A DNA stretch of 26,683 nucleotides from Allomyces macrogynus ATCC 38327 (GCA_000151295.1 GG745378.1:170873-197555), one strand, 5' to 3'. Numbered from the stretch's first letter, positions 1 through 9,302 are shown. Translations and numbers: made by a program. The notes: a model not told the origin generated them from the sequence alone.

Positions 1-751
1 TCGGACGCATCGAAGGCGAGGCGGCGCACGTCGCACTCGGTCGCGGAAACATCGCGCCGGCTGTCGTCCGTAAGAGGAGGGACGGTACTGGGCCGTGGGA
101 ATGCGGGGGTGCTGGTCTCGACGGCGGTCGTGGAGCCACGGGGGGATGGAGGCGGGGAGGAGGAGGAGGACGACGACAGCATGTTGGAGTACGAGGATGG
201 GGTGGAGGGGGAGGAGGACGTGTACGTGAGCGGGTTCTTTGATGCGGCGGCGGTCGCGCGCGGGCGCGCGGGTGCGGCCGGGATTGGCGGGGTGGATGCG
301 GGCAGTGGAAGATGTGGAGTGCGCCGTGCGCCGTCGTGGGGGAGACAGGACGAGGGTGACGGTGGGGTGCCGCACAAGGGGGGTGGAGAGGGTGTGGGCG
401 AGTAGCGGGACTGGGCGGGTCTGGGGCGGGAATGAGATGGGTAAGGATCATACATCGTACATAGCGCTTTTTTTTTTGCAGCTGACGACCTCTAACGGGG
501 TGGAGAGGAGCGAGCCGGCCAACGTCACGTCGGCCGCCACGGTGCCGTTCTTTCCGGCCGGTGGATATGGCAGCGCCGAAGAGGGCCAGGTCGAACTCGA
601 AGATACGTCGCTCGCACCCCCAACGCACGCGTCTCTCAGAACTGGCGGCGCCGTCCCGCGGCACACATGCGGAGTCCACGTGCGACGCAACTCAGGGGCA
701 CGACCGCCACGCTCCGCCACAGCAACGTCACGGCGACGCCCGGCCGCGTGA
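1..751 (+). CDS. Possible 3' end of an unrecognised gene (partial)
   Basis: Frame 1 is open from the window edge to 405. Its first ~75 codons read like real coding sequence, with Ser/Arg-rich stretches and an acidic run of Glu and Asp around 157-220. A pyrimidine tract ending in TTTTGCAG at 473-481 is a good splice acceptor. After it, from 482, frame 2 stays open to a TGA at 749-751. Possible donors are GTGAGC at 226, which would keep phase 0, and GTAAGG at 441, which would give a 41-nt intron. I cannot choose between them. No domain is recognised, and the last ~30 residues are Arg/Ser-rich and may be non-coding. The gene would begin left of the window. It is tandem with the kinase downstream. 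Confidence 0.3.
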
Positions 752-1024
752 AAGGCAAAAGAACGCGATAGGCAAGCGATGCGTGCTCACATGCGCGCAA
801 GAGCGCGGCGTGACCGCGGTGCGGCGCGCGGATAGCCGAGTGCTGCCTGTCGGCCAGCGCCCGCAGCGCGCGCGGCCTCCACCACCGACAGCTGCCAAGC
901 GCCGACCCGACCGCACGCGCACGATCCAGCGTGTCGCGGCGCGCGCACGGTGCCGGTCCCGGCTTCAAGTCAAGGCAAGGCAAGCTGATTCAAAAGACGG
1001 GTGCCGGCCGGATTCCGCAGCAAC

Positions 1025-1051
1025 CTCCACCACCACCACCACCACCACCAG
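1025..1051. repeat. (CAC)n microsatellite
   Basis: Eight or so CAC/ACC units in a row lie about 165 nt upstream of the kinase start and just before its TATA-like box. It is a simple trinucleotide repeat in non-coding sequence. Confidence 0.85.
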
Positions 1052-1073
1052 ATTGCCGCCGTCCTTGCCGGCA

Positions 1074-1080
1074 ATAAATA
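1074..1080 (+). promoter_or_regulatory. TATA-like box of the kinase gene
   Basis: ATAAATA occurs 136 nt upstream of the kinase ATG, in an otherwise GC-rich stretch. The same heptamer stands upstream of two of the LEA-like genes in this window. The rest of 752-1215 shows no coding signal apart from the CAC repeat and looks like promoter plus 5' UTR. Confidence 0.5.
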
Positions 1081-1215
1081 CCAGCCACGCCCCTCGACCC
1101 GTCGCGCCGCGCGTTATATCCGCACTGTCCTCGTCTTTGATTTGCTTTGGCGTGAATCACGAGCCGCTCGACCACAAGCCAACCCAACCACAAGCCAACC
1201 CGCCAACCGTCGACC

Positions 1216-2707
1216 ATGTTCCAGCGACCCCGCCGCGACTCGGGCAACCGGTCGCGCGAATCGACCACCAGCGCACCAGTGTCGACCGACGCCTCGGCAT
1301 CCCCGTCCCTACCGCCCGCCATGCCGCCGGCGCTCCCGCTCGCGCGCGTCGCGACCACGCACTCGACCGCCGACTCGGCGTCGACCCGCGCCAAGCGCAC
1401 GGGCCTCCTCGCGCGCTTCTCGTGGCGCAAGCTCAAGGCCGGCATCACGGGCGGGCAGCACACGGTCGCGAAAGAGTCGTCGACCGCGCGCGTCGTCGTC
1501 TCGGCGCCGCTCACGGCCGCACCGATTCATGAAAGTCACGGCCTCTCGCCCGTACGCGAAGTAAGCACGCCGCCGATCCCGATTCCCGGATCGAGCAGCG
1601 GCGATGCAGATTTCAACTCGACGGTGGTCGCTAGTACGCCGCCGACCGGTGGCGGCGCGCTCGTGTATAAGACGCTGTTCAAGGGCGCGCCGGGCGACGA
1701 CTCGGCGTCGGTCTCGACGGCCACGTTGACGGCCACCGACCAGCCCTCATCAAAACCTGCGGCGCACGGCGAAGTCGCAATTCTCGCCATGATCGCGGCG
1801 GCCAAGGACGCGAATACGGACGCGTCGCGCGCGGCCGACTGGACGCACGTCGTGTCGCCGCGCGACGTGCTCGTCGACGACGTGGGCCGCGACGTGGTCG
1901 TATTCGACGCCTACACGCACCTGAACCTATCCGACGTGCCGCTGCGCGCCGCAGCCGATCTTGTCCGGCAGCTCCTCTCCGCCCTCGACGCGATCCACGC
2001 GCTCGGAATCGTGCACCTCGACGTGAACCCGGCCAACCTGATGCAGGACGCAGCGGGACGGCTGGTCTTGATAGATTTTGGGCTGGCGCGGGTATGTGAT
2101 GGCACGCCGCACCCGCCCGGCCGCGGGACCAGGGGTTACATTGCGCCGGAACTGTTCCCGCCAAAAATGTGCACGTCCACGTACCCGGACCTGTATTCGG
2201 CGGGCATCGTGTTTGGCCAGTTGTTGGAACCGTATTTGGTGCACTGTAATCTACGCATCTTGGGTGGATCGGCGTCGTATCCGGTGCACGTCGAGGAAGT
2301 GTGGCAGGACGTGCGCGAGTTTGTGGAGATCGAGTCCGTTTTCTCCTTCTTTCGCTTCGCGACCCCATTTTACAAACGCACGCGACTGACCCCCTCCCCA
2401 CTACTACAGCGCACTCTGCCACGACGACCTCTTCCCGCCGATCCTGCAGCTCGCCGCGGACCTGCTTCTCCGGCTCATCACGTCCTCGACCCCGTCCACA
2501 CCGGCCCCGGGACACCTGTACGTGCGTCTCTCGGCGCCCAACGCGCGCCGGCACCCGTTCCTGGCCATTCTCGACGACCCACCGCTCGCCGACGCGTCGT
2601 TCCGGTACATGGCGCCCAACGAGTGGCGGCAGCGGCGTGCAGGGGACCAGTTGCGCGACCGGAAACGACGCAGGGGGACCGAGTACTCGCGGTTGATTGG
2701 CGCATGA
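1216..2707 (+). CDS. Atypical Ser/Thr protein kinase, CDC7-like activation segment
   Basis: Predicted join is 1216..2333 and 2410..2707, giving 471 aa. The 76-nt intron has donor GTCCGT, branch GACTGAC and acceptor CTACAG; splicing joins the C-lobe in frame. The first ~140 residues are Ser/Thr/Pro-rich and probably disordered. Kinase motifs follow: possible beta3 Lys152 (VYK), alphaC Glu186, catalytic loop HLDVNPANLM (His267, Asp269), DFG at 287-289, GTRGYIAPE at 304-312, and a C-lobe ending near ARRHPFLAI. The HRD Arg is replaced by Leu, so this is a non-RD kinase. The GTRGYxAPE segment recalls CDC7-family kinases (GTRGFRAPE). The Gly-rich loop is weak (GGGALVYK). The catalytic Lys, Asp and DFG are present, so activity is plausible. 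The substrate cannot be told from sequence. The orthologous group is uncertain: it may be a lineage-specific small kinase rather than true CDC7, because no large kinase inserts are seen. Confidence 0.85.
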
Positions 2708-3470
2708 GGATAGGGAGGAGAGGGGAGGGATGTGGCGGAATTTGGATACCCCATAGTTTAGTATGCAGGTGCGTGTGTATGCGTGTGGGGAGATTGGAGA
2801 GGTGCAGGTTGCAATTTCGGACCGCTCAGGTCAGGTGGAACGAACGGATACACACAAGTGAGCCGTCGAGCGCGAGCAGCATCGACCAGTCAGACACAGA
2901 GCGTGGATCGCGACGCGTGCCGTGGGCCGGACATGACCTTATCGTTAGCTCCATCACGCTCGTGTTCACGCGAGCGGAGGCACAAAGAGTGTCGTGCAGG
3001 GGAAAGTAACGCACGCCCATCCCCGGAACACGATCGTGGGCGCCACCACCCAACGCCCACGCATTTCTTTTGCCAACGGAGAGAACAACGCGCTGTTGGG
3101 TGAAACGTGCCGCGCTTGTGCACTCTGCTTCCGTTCCAGAACAGAGAACCTTTCTGGCGCCCGACGACGCACGGCGCGCTGCGATGCGCATGATGAAGGC
3201 GCAAAGCGCGTCGGCATACCCGGCCAGGCGCGATGCTCGACACGGATCCGGATGCATGCGCCAGGTTCGATCAAGCGCGTTGCTCGACATGGCCCAACAC
3301 ATGTTCGATCAGGTCCACGCATGCTCTCGACCCGCTTTCGCGTCGCAGCCGCGGTCGATAAATACGCGCGCGCCAGCGCGGTCCCACCAGTTCAGATCAG
3401 CCCGAGCCCAGTTTTTCCTCACCAAGGCCAACACGGCCATCAACGCATCTCTCCCACCAACCCCACGCCC
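2708..3470 (+). promoter_or_regulatory. Intergenic: LEA-like 1 promoter with TATA-like box and conserved block
   Basis: No convincing gene is present; the reading frame open upstream of the LEA-like 1 ATG has no protein-like features. An ATAAATA box lies at 3358-3364. A 16-nt block (CCAGTTCAGATCAGCC) at 3387-3402 is repeated upstream of copies 2 and 3. From about 2997 the segment is alignable with the upstream region of copy 3, for example the GTAACGCA and GGAGAGA words, so the promoter was duplicated with the gene. Confidence 0.6.
3133..3142. promoter_or_regulatory. HSE-like TTCNNGAA dyad, LEA-like 1
   Basis: GTTCCAGAAC is an inverted repeat matching the heat-shock element core TTCNNGAA, with further GAA and TTC triplets just downstream at 3146-3155. 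It sits 338 nt before the ATG. The same dyad occurs at comparable distance upstream of the other three LEA-like copies. Whether HSF binds here is inference. Confidence 0.45.
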
Positions 3471-4373
3471 ATGACCGACGTCGAGCAGCAGCAACAGCAG
3501 CACGGCGCTGTCACCGACAAGCCCACGCTTTCCGACAGTGCCACTCCGCTGCGCACAAGTTGGGCGCGCAGACTGGTCCCCACGAACCGTTACGCGCGGT
3601 ATCTTTGTTTCGGCACGATCTTTGTCGTAGTCATCTTCGTCGTCGCGTTTCTCGCGCTCTGGTTCACGACGCGCCCCATCACAATCGTTCCGACCTTGGC
3701 GCGGCCCGAAGTGTATGAGACCGACGCGAGCCCCGTGCAGTGGAAGCTTTACGGCACCAAGATTTGGCCGCTGTGGGGCTGGTGGGGCATCAAGGTCTTG
3801 ACGCGCAACGAGAACGTGTTCGACATTGTCTTGCAGGGCGTTGACATGACGGCCACGATTTCCACCACCTCCACCACCGGCCGCCGCGAAGTGTTGCTTG
3901 GCACGACCCCGTCCACGCGGGGCGAGATGTGGGTCCCCGCCAAGCGCACCCTCGAGGTGAAGGAGCAGTCGTTCCAATTTATGTGGGACCTGTCAATTGC
4001 CGAGCAGGCACGGTCGCTCGCGACGCTTCTCGTGCTGTGTGGCGTCAATGCTACGAGTTTGCCGGCGCCGCTCACGTCAAGGTGGGATTTGCCAGACCCA
4101 AGTGACAAGAATGCGGCCTTGGTGAAGTGGTATGTTCGTGCTCGCCGCGTGCGCGGCCTGCTGGGGCTCCCAATGCCGTCCACGGACGACGCGCCGCAGG
4201 GGTTTTGGGTCCCGGAAGACGAGCCGCGGGAGTCTCGGGCCGACACGTGGCAACGTGTCGAGGAGGTGTTTTGCGCAATGGAAGTTGAGAATCGCGGGAA
4301 GGTTGCGAGACACATTCAGCAGCTCGCGAACCTAACGGTGCGCGCGTGCGAGTCGGGGATGTGCCAGTATTGA
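3471..4373 (+). CDS. LEA_2/WHy-like single-pass membrane protein, copy 1
   Basis: Single exon, 300 aa. The start is placed at the ATG of MTDVEQ because copy 3 begins at the same place with MTDVEH and because it follows the conserved promoter block. Residues 1-43 are polar, with a Gln run and Arg-rich end. Residues ~44-65 form one strong transmembrane helix (IFVVVIFVVAFLALW). The rest (~230 aa) looks like a beta-rich exposed domain: it has an RNEN turn, hydrophobic-alternating strands and a V-P-A-K motif, the pattern of plant NDR1/HIN1-like and LEA_2 (WHy) proteins. Four Cys (LVLCGV, VFCAM, and two in RACESGMC) are shared with copy 3, suggesting disulfides and a non-cytosolic C-terminus. A role in stress or membrane protection is only inferred from the fold. 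It is the most diverged intact copy, with three Trp close together (WPLWGWWG). Confidence 0.8.
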   Translation: MTDVEQQQQQHGAVTDKPTLSDSATPLRTSWARRLVPTNRYARYLCFGTIFVVVIFVVAFLALWFTTRPITIVPTLARPEVYETDASPVQWKLYGTKIWPLWGWWGIKVLTRNENVFDIVLQGVDMTATISTTSTTGRREVLLGTTPSTRGEMWVPAKRTLEVKEQSFQFMWDLSIAEQARSLATLLVLCGVNATSLPAPLTSRWDLPDPSDKNAALVKWYVRARRVRGLLGLPMPSTDDAPQGFWVPEDEPRESRADTWQRVEEVFCAMEVENRGKVARHIQQLANLTVRACESGMCQY

Positions 4374-4971
4374 ACAAGCATAGAGGTGCAGCGTCGACGG
4401 CGTATAGTTGGTTGAGGATTAGCAGAAGATTGATTCCTTGAGGTGTGAGATAAGCACAACTCGTGGTCGCTGAGGGCCTTGCTTGTGACATTTCAGCTCT
4501 CAGAATGCTCAGCTTGACCAAATTAGTTACAGTGCCTCGACGTCAAGTGGCATCGCGACACGCTCGTTCATGTCTACACAACGTGCTCGATGGGACAAGA
4601 TGCGCGCGCGTCTCGCGCACGGCCTGCGCCACCACGTACCGGCGAAACCCCCCGCGCGTGCAATCTGCTTCCGTTCCAGAACAGAGACCCTTCCTGGCGA
4701 CACGGCGACGCACGACGCTGCAGCGCGCAGGATAAAGGCAAAGCCGCGTCGGCGAACACGACCACTAGGCAAGGTTGCTCAACACACCTATCTATGGATG
4801 CGCCATGCCTGATCAGGTTCGTGCATGTTGCACATGCGGCCACGTCGCCACCGAGGTCGATACATGGAATACTCGCGTGCGCCAGCGCGATCGCAGCACT
4901 GTCAGCCAGTCCAGATCAGCCAGAACCAAGTTTTTTCCTTAACACGCATCAGTTCGACCAACTCCACTCCC
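4374..4971 (+). promoter_or_regulatory. Intergenic: LEA-like 2 upstream region, degraded TATA
   Basis: This is homologous to the upstream regions of copies 1 and 3. The position of the TATA-like box reads ATACATG (4860-4866) instead of ATAAATA. The block CCAGTCCAGATCAGCC at 4906-4921 is retained. No separate gene is supported. Confidence 0.5.
4673..4682. promoter_or_regulatory. HSE-like TTCNNGAA dyad, LEA-like 2
   Basis: GTTCCAGAAC is identical to the copy-1 dyad and flanked by the same words (CTGCTTCC before, AGAGA after). It lies 290 nt before the ATG of the broken copy 2. Confidence 0.4.
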
Positions 4972-5845
4972 ATGACCGACGCCGAGCAGCAGCGCGACGC
5001 GCTCACCGCCAAGCCTAGCACCGACCATGACCCGACCGCCCCGTCTCCACGAACACGCGTCCCTCGCGTTTTCGTTGACCGCCGCGTCAAGGACACGCTC
5101 GCGGCCGTTTTCGCCGCCGTCGTCATCACCGCCGTGACCCTCCTCACGCTCTGGTTCACCAAGCAACCGCTCTTTCTCGTCCCGACCATCGCGCGCCCCA
5201 ACCTCGGCCAAGACCGAGGCGCGATGCAATGGACCGCCAACGGCACCGTCATCGCGCCCGCGCACCATTGGGGCATTGGCCTAATCCTCTACAACCCGAA
5301 CCCGTACCAGATGGACGTGTCGGACTTCGACAAGACCGTGACCTTTGCCATTTGGCACGGCGCACCCGCCCACGGGCGAGGGCGCGAACCCGTCGATCAC
5401 CATCCCCGCGCACCTTTCTGCGCCATACGGCGCCGGCCTGAACGTCCGATGGGACCTGGCCGACGACGCGCGCGCTCGGCGCGCTCTTGGATGTGTGCGG
5501 TGTGAGAACGGCGGACTTGCCGGGCGGTCTTCATCCGTCGCCGCATCCGCCGGCGCTCGATGCGTCAGGCACAGCGTACTTCAGTATTCGTACCATGACG
5601 TCGTGGCGCGCACGAGTCGGGAAAGTGACGGGGATGTTGAGGATCGATGTGGCGACCAAGGAAAAGCGGGGGCCGTGGCCAGATGAGATTAGTCGCCAGT
5701 CGTTGGAGTCGTGGTGCGTGGGACGCCGAGTTCAATGATCACGGCGGTCGTGTGCCCGGACATGGTGGTGGTCGCGGAGCATGTGGCGATGCTGGCGAGT
5801 GTCACGGTGAAGGCGTGCGAGGCGACGGGGAAGTGTCGCGGGTAG
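4972..5845 (+). pseudogene. LEA_2/WHy-like membrane protein copy 2, frame-disrupted
   Basis: It starts with MTDAEQQRDALTAKPS, almost the same as copy 3, and keeps the transmembrane helix and the first half of the exposed domain in frame 1 to about 5345. The homologous sequence then jumps to frame 2 after loss of about 23 nt relative to copy 3 (PFGTAHPPTG, then WDLADDARAR). It next shifts to frame 3 in a GCGCGCGC run near 5465-5475 (LGALLDVCGV, ADLPGG), and returns to frame 2 near 5715-5730 for the C-terminus (ITAVVCPD to ATGKCRG, TAG at 5843-5845). Three separate breaks with homology preserved on both sides indicate a young pseudogene. Assembly or sequencing error in GC repeats is the alternative. 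No splice sites explain the shifts. Confidence 0.75.
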
Positions 5846-6581
5846 AGAGCGTGGAGGGTGGTGGAGAGTGGATTTGTTTGTGGATGCTTGTTCCCTCAAC
5901 GCCAGCGACCCAACCGCATCATAATTGAAGCCGACGGTAGCGCGCTCTCCTTTGCAATGTGAGTGAGAGGGAGGGACAATCCGATTGCGATTCAGGGCTG
6001 CTCAGGCGGAGGGAATGACGGGGCATTTGCTCTTGAATCATGCTGCTTCGACAGCGCCGTGCTGCTCCCAGACGCAGACACGAGTGGGAGGGCGTCAGCA
6101 TGGCGGCCTTTAGCGTTGATCTGTACGCGTGATGTTGGCCGTGCGCGTCCACCCCGTGGTGGCGCTCGCATTCACGCGTGCAAGGCGTTCGTTTGCGTTG
6201 TTCAGGCGAAGGTAACGCAGTCAGGCACGGCAACTTCAGCGCCCACCGATTTCTGGCCAATGGAGAGACCAATGGGCCGCGTGCACCCTGCTTCCTTTCC
6301 AGAACAATGTACATTTCTGGCGCACGGCGATGCACGACGCTGCGACGCGCAGGATCAAGGCAAAAATGCGTCTGGGAACATAGCCAGGTGCGATGCTCAC
6401 ACGGATGTGCATACGCTGGATCTGACCAGGTCCGTGCAAGTTCCTGCAGTCGCTCGCACCGAGGTCAATAAATAGGTGCACGCCAGGGCGGCTGTAGCAC
6501 TGTCCACCAGTTCAGATCAGCCAGAACCAACATTTCTCCTCGACGACGCCATCAACGCATCTCCACAACGAACCCACTCCC
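5846..6581 (+). promoter_or_regulatory. Intergenic: LEA-like 3 promoter
   Basis: No gene is seen. ATAAATA lies at 6468-6474, and the conserved block CCAGTTCAGATCAGCC at 6507-6522 is identical to that of copy 1. Homology with the copy 1 upstream region begins near 6200 (CAGGCGAAGGTAACGCA), which marks the approximate left edge of the duplicated unit. Confidence 0.55.
6296..6305. promoter_or_regulatory. HSE-like TTCNNGAA dyad, LEA-like 3
   Basis: TTTCCAGAAC keeps the TTCCAGAA core of copies 1 and 2 at the corresponding place, 277 nt before the ATG. Confidence 0.4.
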
Positions 6582-7487
6582 ATGACCGACGTCGAGCACC
6601 AGCGTGACGCGCTCACCGCCAAACCCAGCACATCCGACGCAGACCATGGCCCCGTCTGCACGCCGTTCTCACGCACGCGCGTCGCCCGCGCTTTTGCAAA
6701 CCGCCGCGTCAAGTACCCCCTCGCGGCCATTCTCGTCGCCCTCGTCATCACCGCCACGACCCTCCTCACGCTTGGGTTCACGACGCAACCGGTCCTGCTC
6801 GTCCCGACGATCCGGCGCCCCGCCGCCTGGAATCCCATCAAATGGACCGCGACCGGAACCACCGTCGCGCCCGTCTACCCCTGGCGGATGAACGTGGCCA
6901 TCTACAACCCGAACCTGTTCCCCATGACTCTGCACGACCTCGACATGACCGCCATGTTCGCCGGCCCCGACGGGTTCCCCGTCCTTTTCGGCACTGCGCA
7001 CGTCGCCACGGGATCTAATGGCACTGACCGGTCCATCCGCATCCCCGCCCACGAAACCGGGTGGTCCTTCGCGTTTCTCGATCTCAAGTGGGACCTGGCC
7101 GATGACGCGCAGGCGCGCGCACTCGGCGCGCTTCTCGTCCTATGCGGCGTGAGTTATTATGACTTGCCGCGTGGGGTTCAGCCACCGCTGGACATGCGGG
7201 GCGGGTTGATACTGCCCGGGACAAGGGGTCCGGCGACGACCGTGTGGCGTGCGCGTGCGCAGAAGGTGACGGGGTTGCTCGGGGTGGATGTGACGCCCGT
7301 GGAGGGAGAGGTAGAATGGGCTTATAGTTGGCGGCAGTCGTGGTGGACGGGGGTGGTGGGGAAGCAAAGTGAGGATATTACGGCGGTCGTATGCCCGGAT
7401 TACAGGAGCGTGGTCGCGGAGCATGTGGCCATGCTGGCCAATGTGACGCTGCAGGTGTGTGAGGCAACGGGCATGTGTCGTGGGTAG
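6582..7487 (+). CDS. LEA_2/WHy-like single-pass membrane protein, copy 3
   Basis: Single exon, 301 aa, intact. A polar N-terminal tail (1-45) ends in Arg/Lys-rich sequence, followed by a transmembrane helix at ~46-66 (AAILVALVITATTLLTL). The rest is an exposed beta-type domain with YNPN (the NPN turn typical of LEA_2/NHL proteins), LLVLCGV and a C-terminal CEATGMC. Positive charge before the helix predicts a cytosolic N-terminus and luminal or extracellular C-domain (type II). Conserved Cys match copy 1. It is close to broken copy 2 (shared MTDxExQRDALTAKPS start and PAHxxxxxxFLDLKWDLADDAxAR-type core), so copies 2 and 3 are the most recent duplicates. Function is unproven; the fold is associated with desiccation and defence responses in plants and with lipid or membrane binding. 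Confidence 0.82.
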   Translation: MTDVEHQRDALTAKPSTSDADHGPVCTPFSRTRVARAFANRRVKYPLAAILVALVITATTLLTLGFTTQPVLLVPTIRRPAAWNPIKWTATGTTVAPVYPWRMNVAIYNPNLFPMTLHDLDMTAMFAGPDGFPVLFGTAHVATGSNGTDRSIRIPAHETGWSFAFLDLKWDLADDAQARALGALLVLCGVSYYDLPRGVQPPLDMRGGLILPGTRGPATTVWRARAQKVTGLLGVDVTPVEGEVEWAYSWRQSWWTGVVGKQSEDITAVVCPDYRSVVAEHVAMLANVTLQVCEATGMCRG

Positions 7488-8267
7488 CGTGTGCGGTGGT
7501 ATTTTATGGATAATCGTGGAGGCGCGCGCATTGTGTTGGTGCCGGCCATATTGTATTGCTGTCAGCCATGATTGAATGATGAAAACGGGATTACATACTT
7601 GTGATCAATGCATCAACGATGTGGCAGCGTGGCGGTTACATACAGGCAAATGTGATGATTGAACACATGTTTCGTTCTTCCACTTGCTGCGGCTTCGCTC
7701 ATGATTGCCCCGCTCCACCTCACCGACCCTCTCTCATCATCATAAACTCGGCGGTAGTGTACTCTCCGAGCGTCTCTGCTTTGCCAAGGTGTCGCGTTGC
7801 GCTGATCCAGAGAAAAATCAGCAATGGCGTCGCGATTCGCTCTCAAACAAGCAGCACAGGCAGACGCCCGCTTTGGACTGGCCGCCACATTTGCCTGTAA
7901 CATGTGTTTCTGTTCGAGAACAGGCCCAGGGATCTAGATCGCCCGCTGGAAGACACAGGACTGGAAGCGCGTCGAAGCGCTCATCACAAACCGACGCCCA
8001 CATCAAGATGATGGCGGACGCCACAAGCGCCGCATTGCCAACGCTCATCCCGGTGTTGGACGCGGCGTTTCGAGGCACAGCGCACTATATATAGGCGACG
8101 AGAACGGTCACGGACCCATTCTCTCATTCCTATTGTTCTCCCTCAGCGACCCTGCCCTTGACCCAGCTTTCCTGCGCTCACGATCCATGTACGCGCGCAG
8201 CAGCATTTGACCTCGACTATTGGCTTTTCTGACGCGAGTTCACGCTCGAAATAGCATTCGCTCGACC
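7488..8267 (+). promoter_or_regulatory. Intergenic: LEA-like 4 promoter
   Basis: No gene is supported. A TATATATA box at 8086-8093 lies 175 nt before the ATG. The upstream region is much less similar to the other copies than they are to each other, and the CCAGTTCAGATCAGCC block is not found, but a TTCNNGAA dyad is present. Confidence 0.45.
7910..7923. promoter_or_regulatory. Palindromic TTCNNGAA element, LEA-like 4
   Basis: CTGTTCGAGAACAG is an inverted repeat with 6-nt arms (CTGTTC/GAACAG) around a GA spacer, containing TTCGAGAA. It is 345 nt before the ATG, like the dyads of the other copies, although the surrounding sequence has diverged. This suggests selection on the site. Confidence 0.45.
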
Positions 8268-9302
8268 ATGCCCGCTGCTTCAGACGTCGAGCTCCAGCTG
8301 CACGGCGCTGATAAGCCCGGCGCAACTTCGCGCGATGCAGATGCGCAGCCGCGCAAGGGTCTCACCCACCGAGTGCTCCCAGTTCCTGTGCATCGGCACC
8401 GTTCTCATCGTGCTCGTCCTGCTCATCACGTTCCTGTCGTTCTGGTTCTCGGCTGACGCGCTCTTCATCGTGCCCGTGCTGCGCGCGAGCATTCTAGGCA
8501 AGACCGTCGACAGTGCACAGTGGACGCGCAACGGCAATGTGATTAGCAGTGCGTCCAACTGGATCATTGACATTTGGGTCGAGAACCGGAACAAGTTCGC
8601 CATGACCATCGAGGACCTGGCCATCACGGCCAAGTTTGTGACGCGCAAGAGCCGCACCGTGCTGTTTGGAATATCCGTCACGCGCAAGTCGCGTGTAACC
8701 GTTCACGTCCCGGCCAAGGAGGAGACCGAGCTGAAAATCGAGCTTGACGTACACTGGAGATTGGCCGACCAAGAGCAGGCCTATGCGCTCGCGTCGCTGC
8801 TCGTCCTGTGCAGGATCAGTGCGTCAAGTTTGCCGGCGGCACTGAATGTGCCGGACGAGTTGCCCGACTTTTCCAGGTCCACGCCCGGATCATGAAGTGG
8901 GACTTGGACGCGCGGAAAGTGACTGGGTTCCTTGGGCTTGGAATGACTTCGCCGCCGGGCAAGTTGGTGGTGGGACCAAGTGCACGGCGCGGCGTCTGGG
9001 TGGGGCGGCCCTCGCCAACCTTTCCGTTGGATCGGACCGTGCTTGCTGATTGCCCTTCTTCGTTTGCGAAACTCCGCACAACCGCGCCGTCAGAGCATAT
9101 TGTGCGCCTGGCAAATTTGATGATGCAAGCGTGCGAGGAGACAGGGAAGTGCCGTCAGAGAAATGGGTTCGTGGTCGTGTGGGCAGTTTGTGGAACGGCA
9201 AAGTGTGCGCAAAGCATTGGCGGATGCGCACACGCAACCGAGGTCCGGTCAGATTGTTGTCGTTATCGAGAGAGTGGGAAGCAAAGCTTGCGCTTTGTTT
9301 GA
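8268..9302 (+). pseudogene. LEA_2/WHy-like membrane protein copy 4, frame-disrupted
   Basis: The N-terminal frame (MPAASDVELQLHGADKPGAT) is homologous to copy 1, but the transmembrane helix (CIGTVLIVLVLLITFLSFWF) and main domain are in another frame from about 8345-8380. A second shift near 8865-8885 moves to a frame giving KWDLDARKVTGFLGLGM and HIVRLANLMMQACEETGKC, the expected C-terminus. There is no stop where the paralogs end, and the frame runs on to TGA at 9300-9302, adding about 45 unrelated residues. An alternative start at 8335 would remove the first break but lose the conserved N-terminal tail. A 33-nt intron between 8845 and the TTTTCCAG at 8877 is too short to be likely. It is either a decaying copy or a sequence with two indel errors. 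Confidence 0.65.

Noticed and set aside
561..1532. Long Arg/Pro/His-rich open frames upstream of and across the kinase N-terminus
   Set aside because: They are low-complexity products of GC-rich sequence in other frames and lack any domain; the kinase frame is the one with recognised motifs.
2994..3470. In-frame upstream extension of LEA-like copy 1 by 159 codons
   Set aside because: It lies over the TATA-like box and conserved promoter block, has no protein-like features, and the paralog copy 3 starts at the equivalent of 3471.
8845..8877. 33-nt intron that would repair the second break of LEA-like copy 4
   Set aside because: It is shorter than any supported intron here (minimum 56 nt), and the other LEA-like copies have no intron.
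2708..9302. Cassette system or mobile element driving the LEA-like array
   Set aside because: No transposase, integrase, terminal inverted repeats or target-site duplications were seen; unequal crossing-over between duplicated units is enough.
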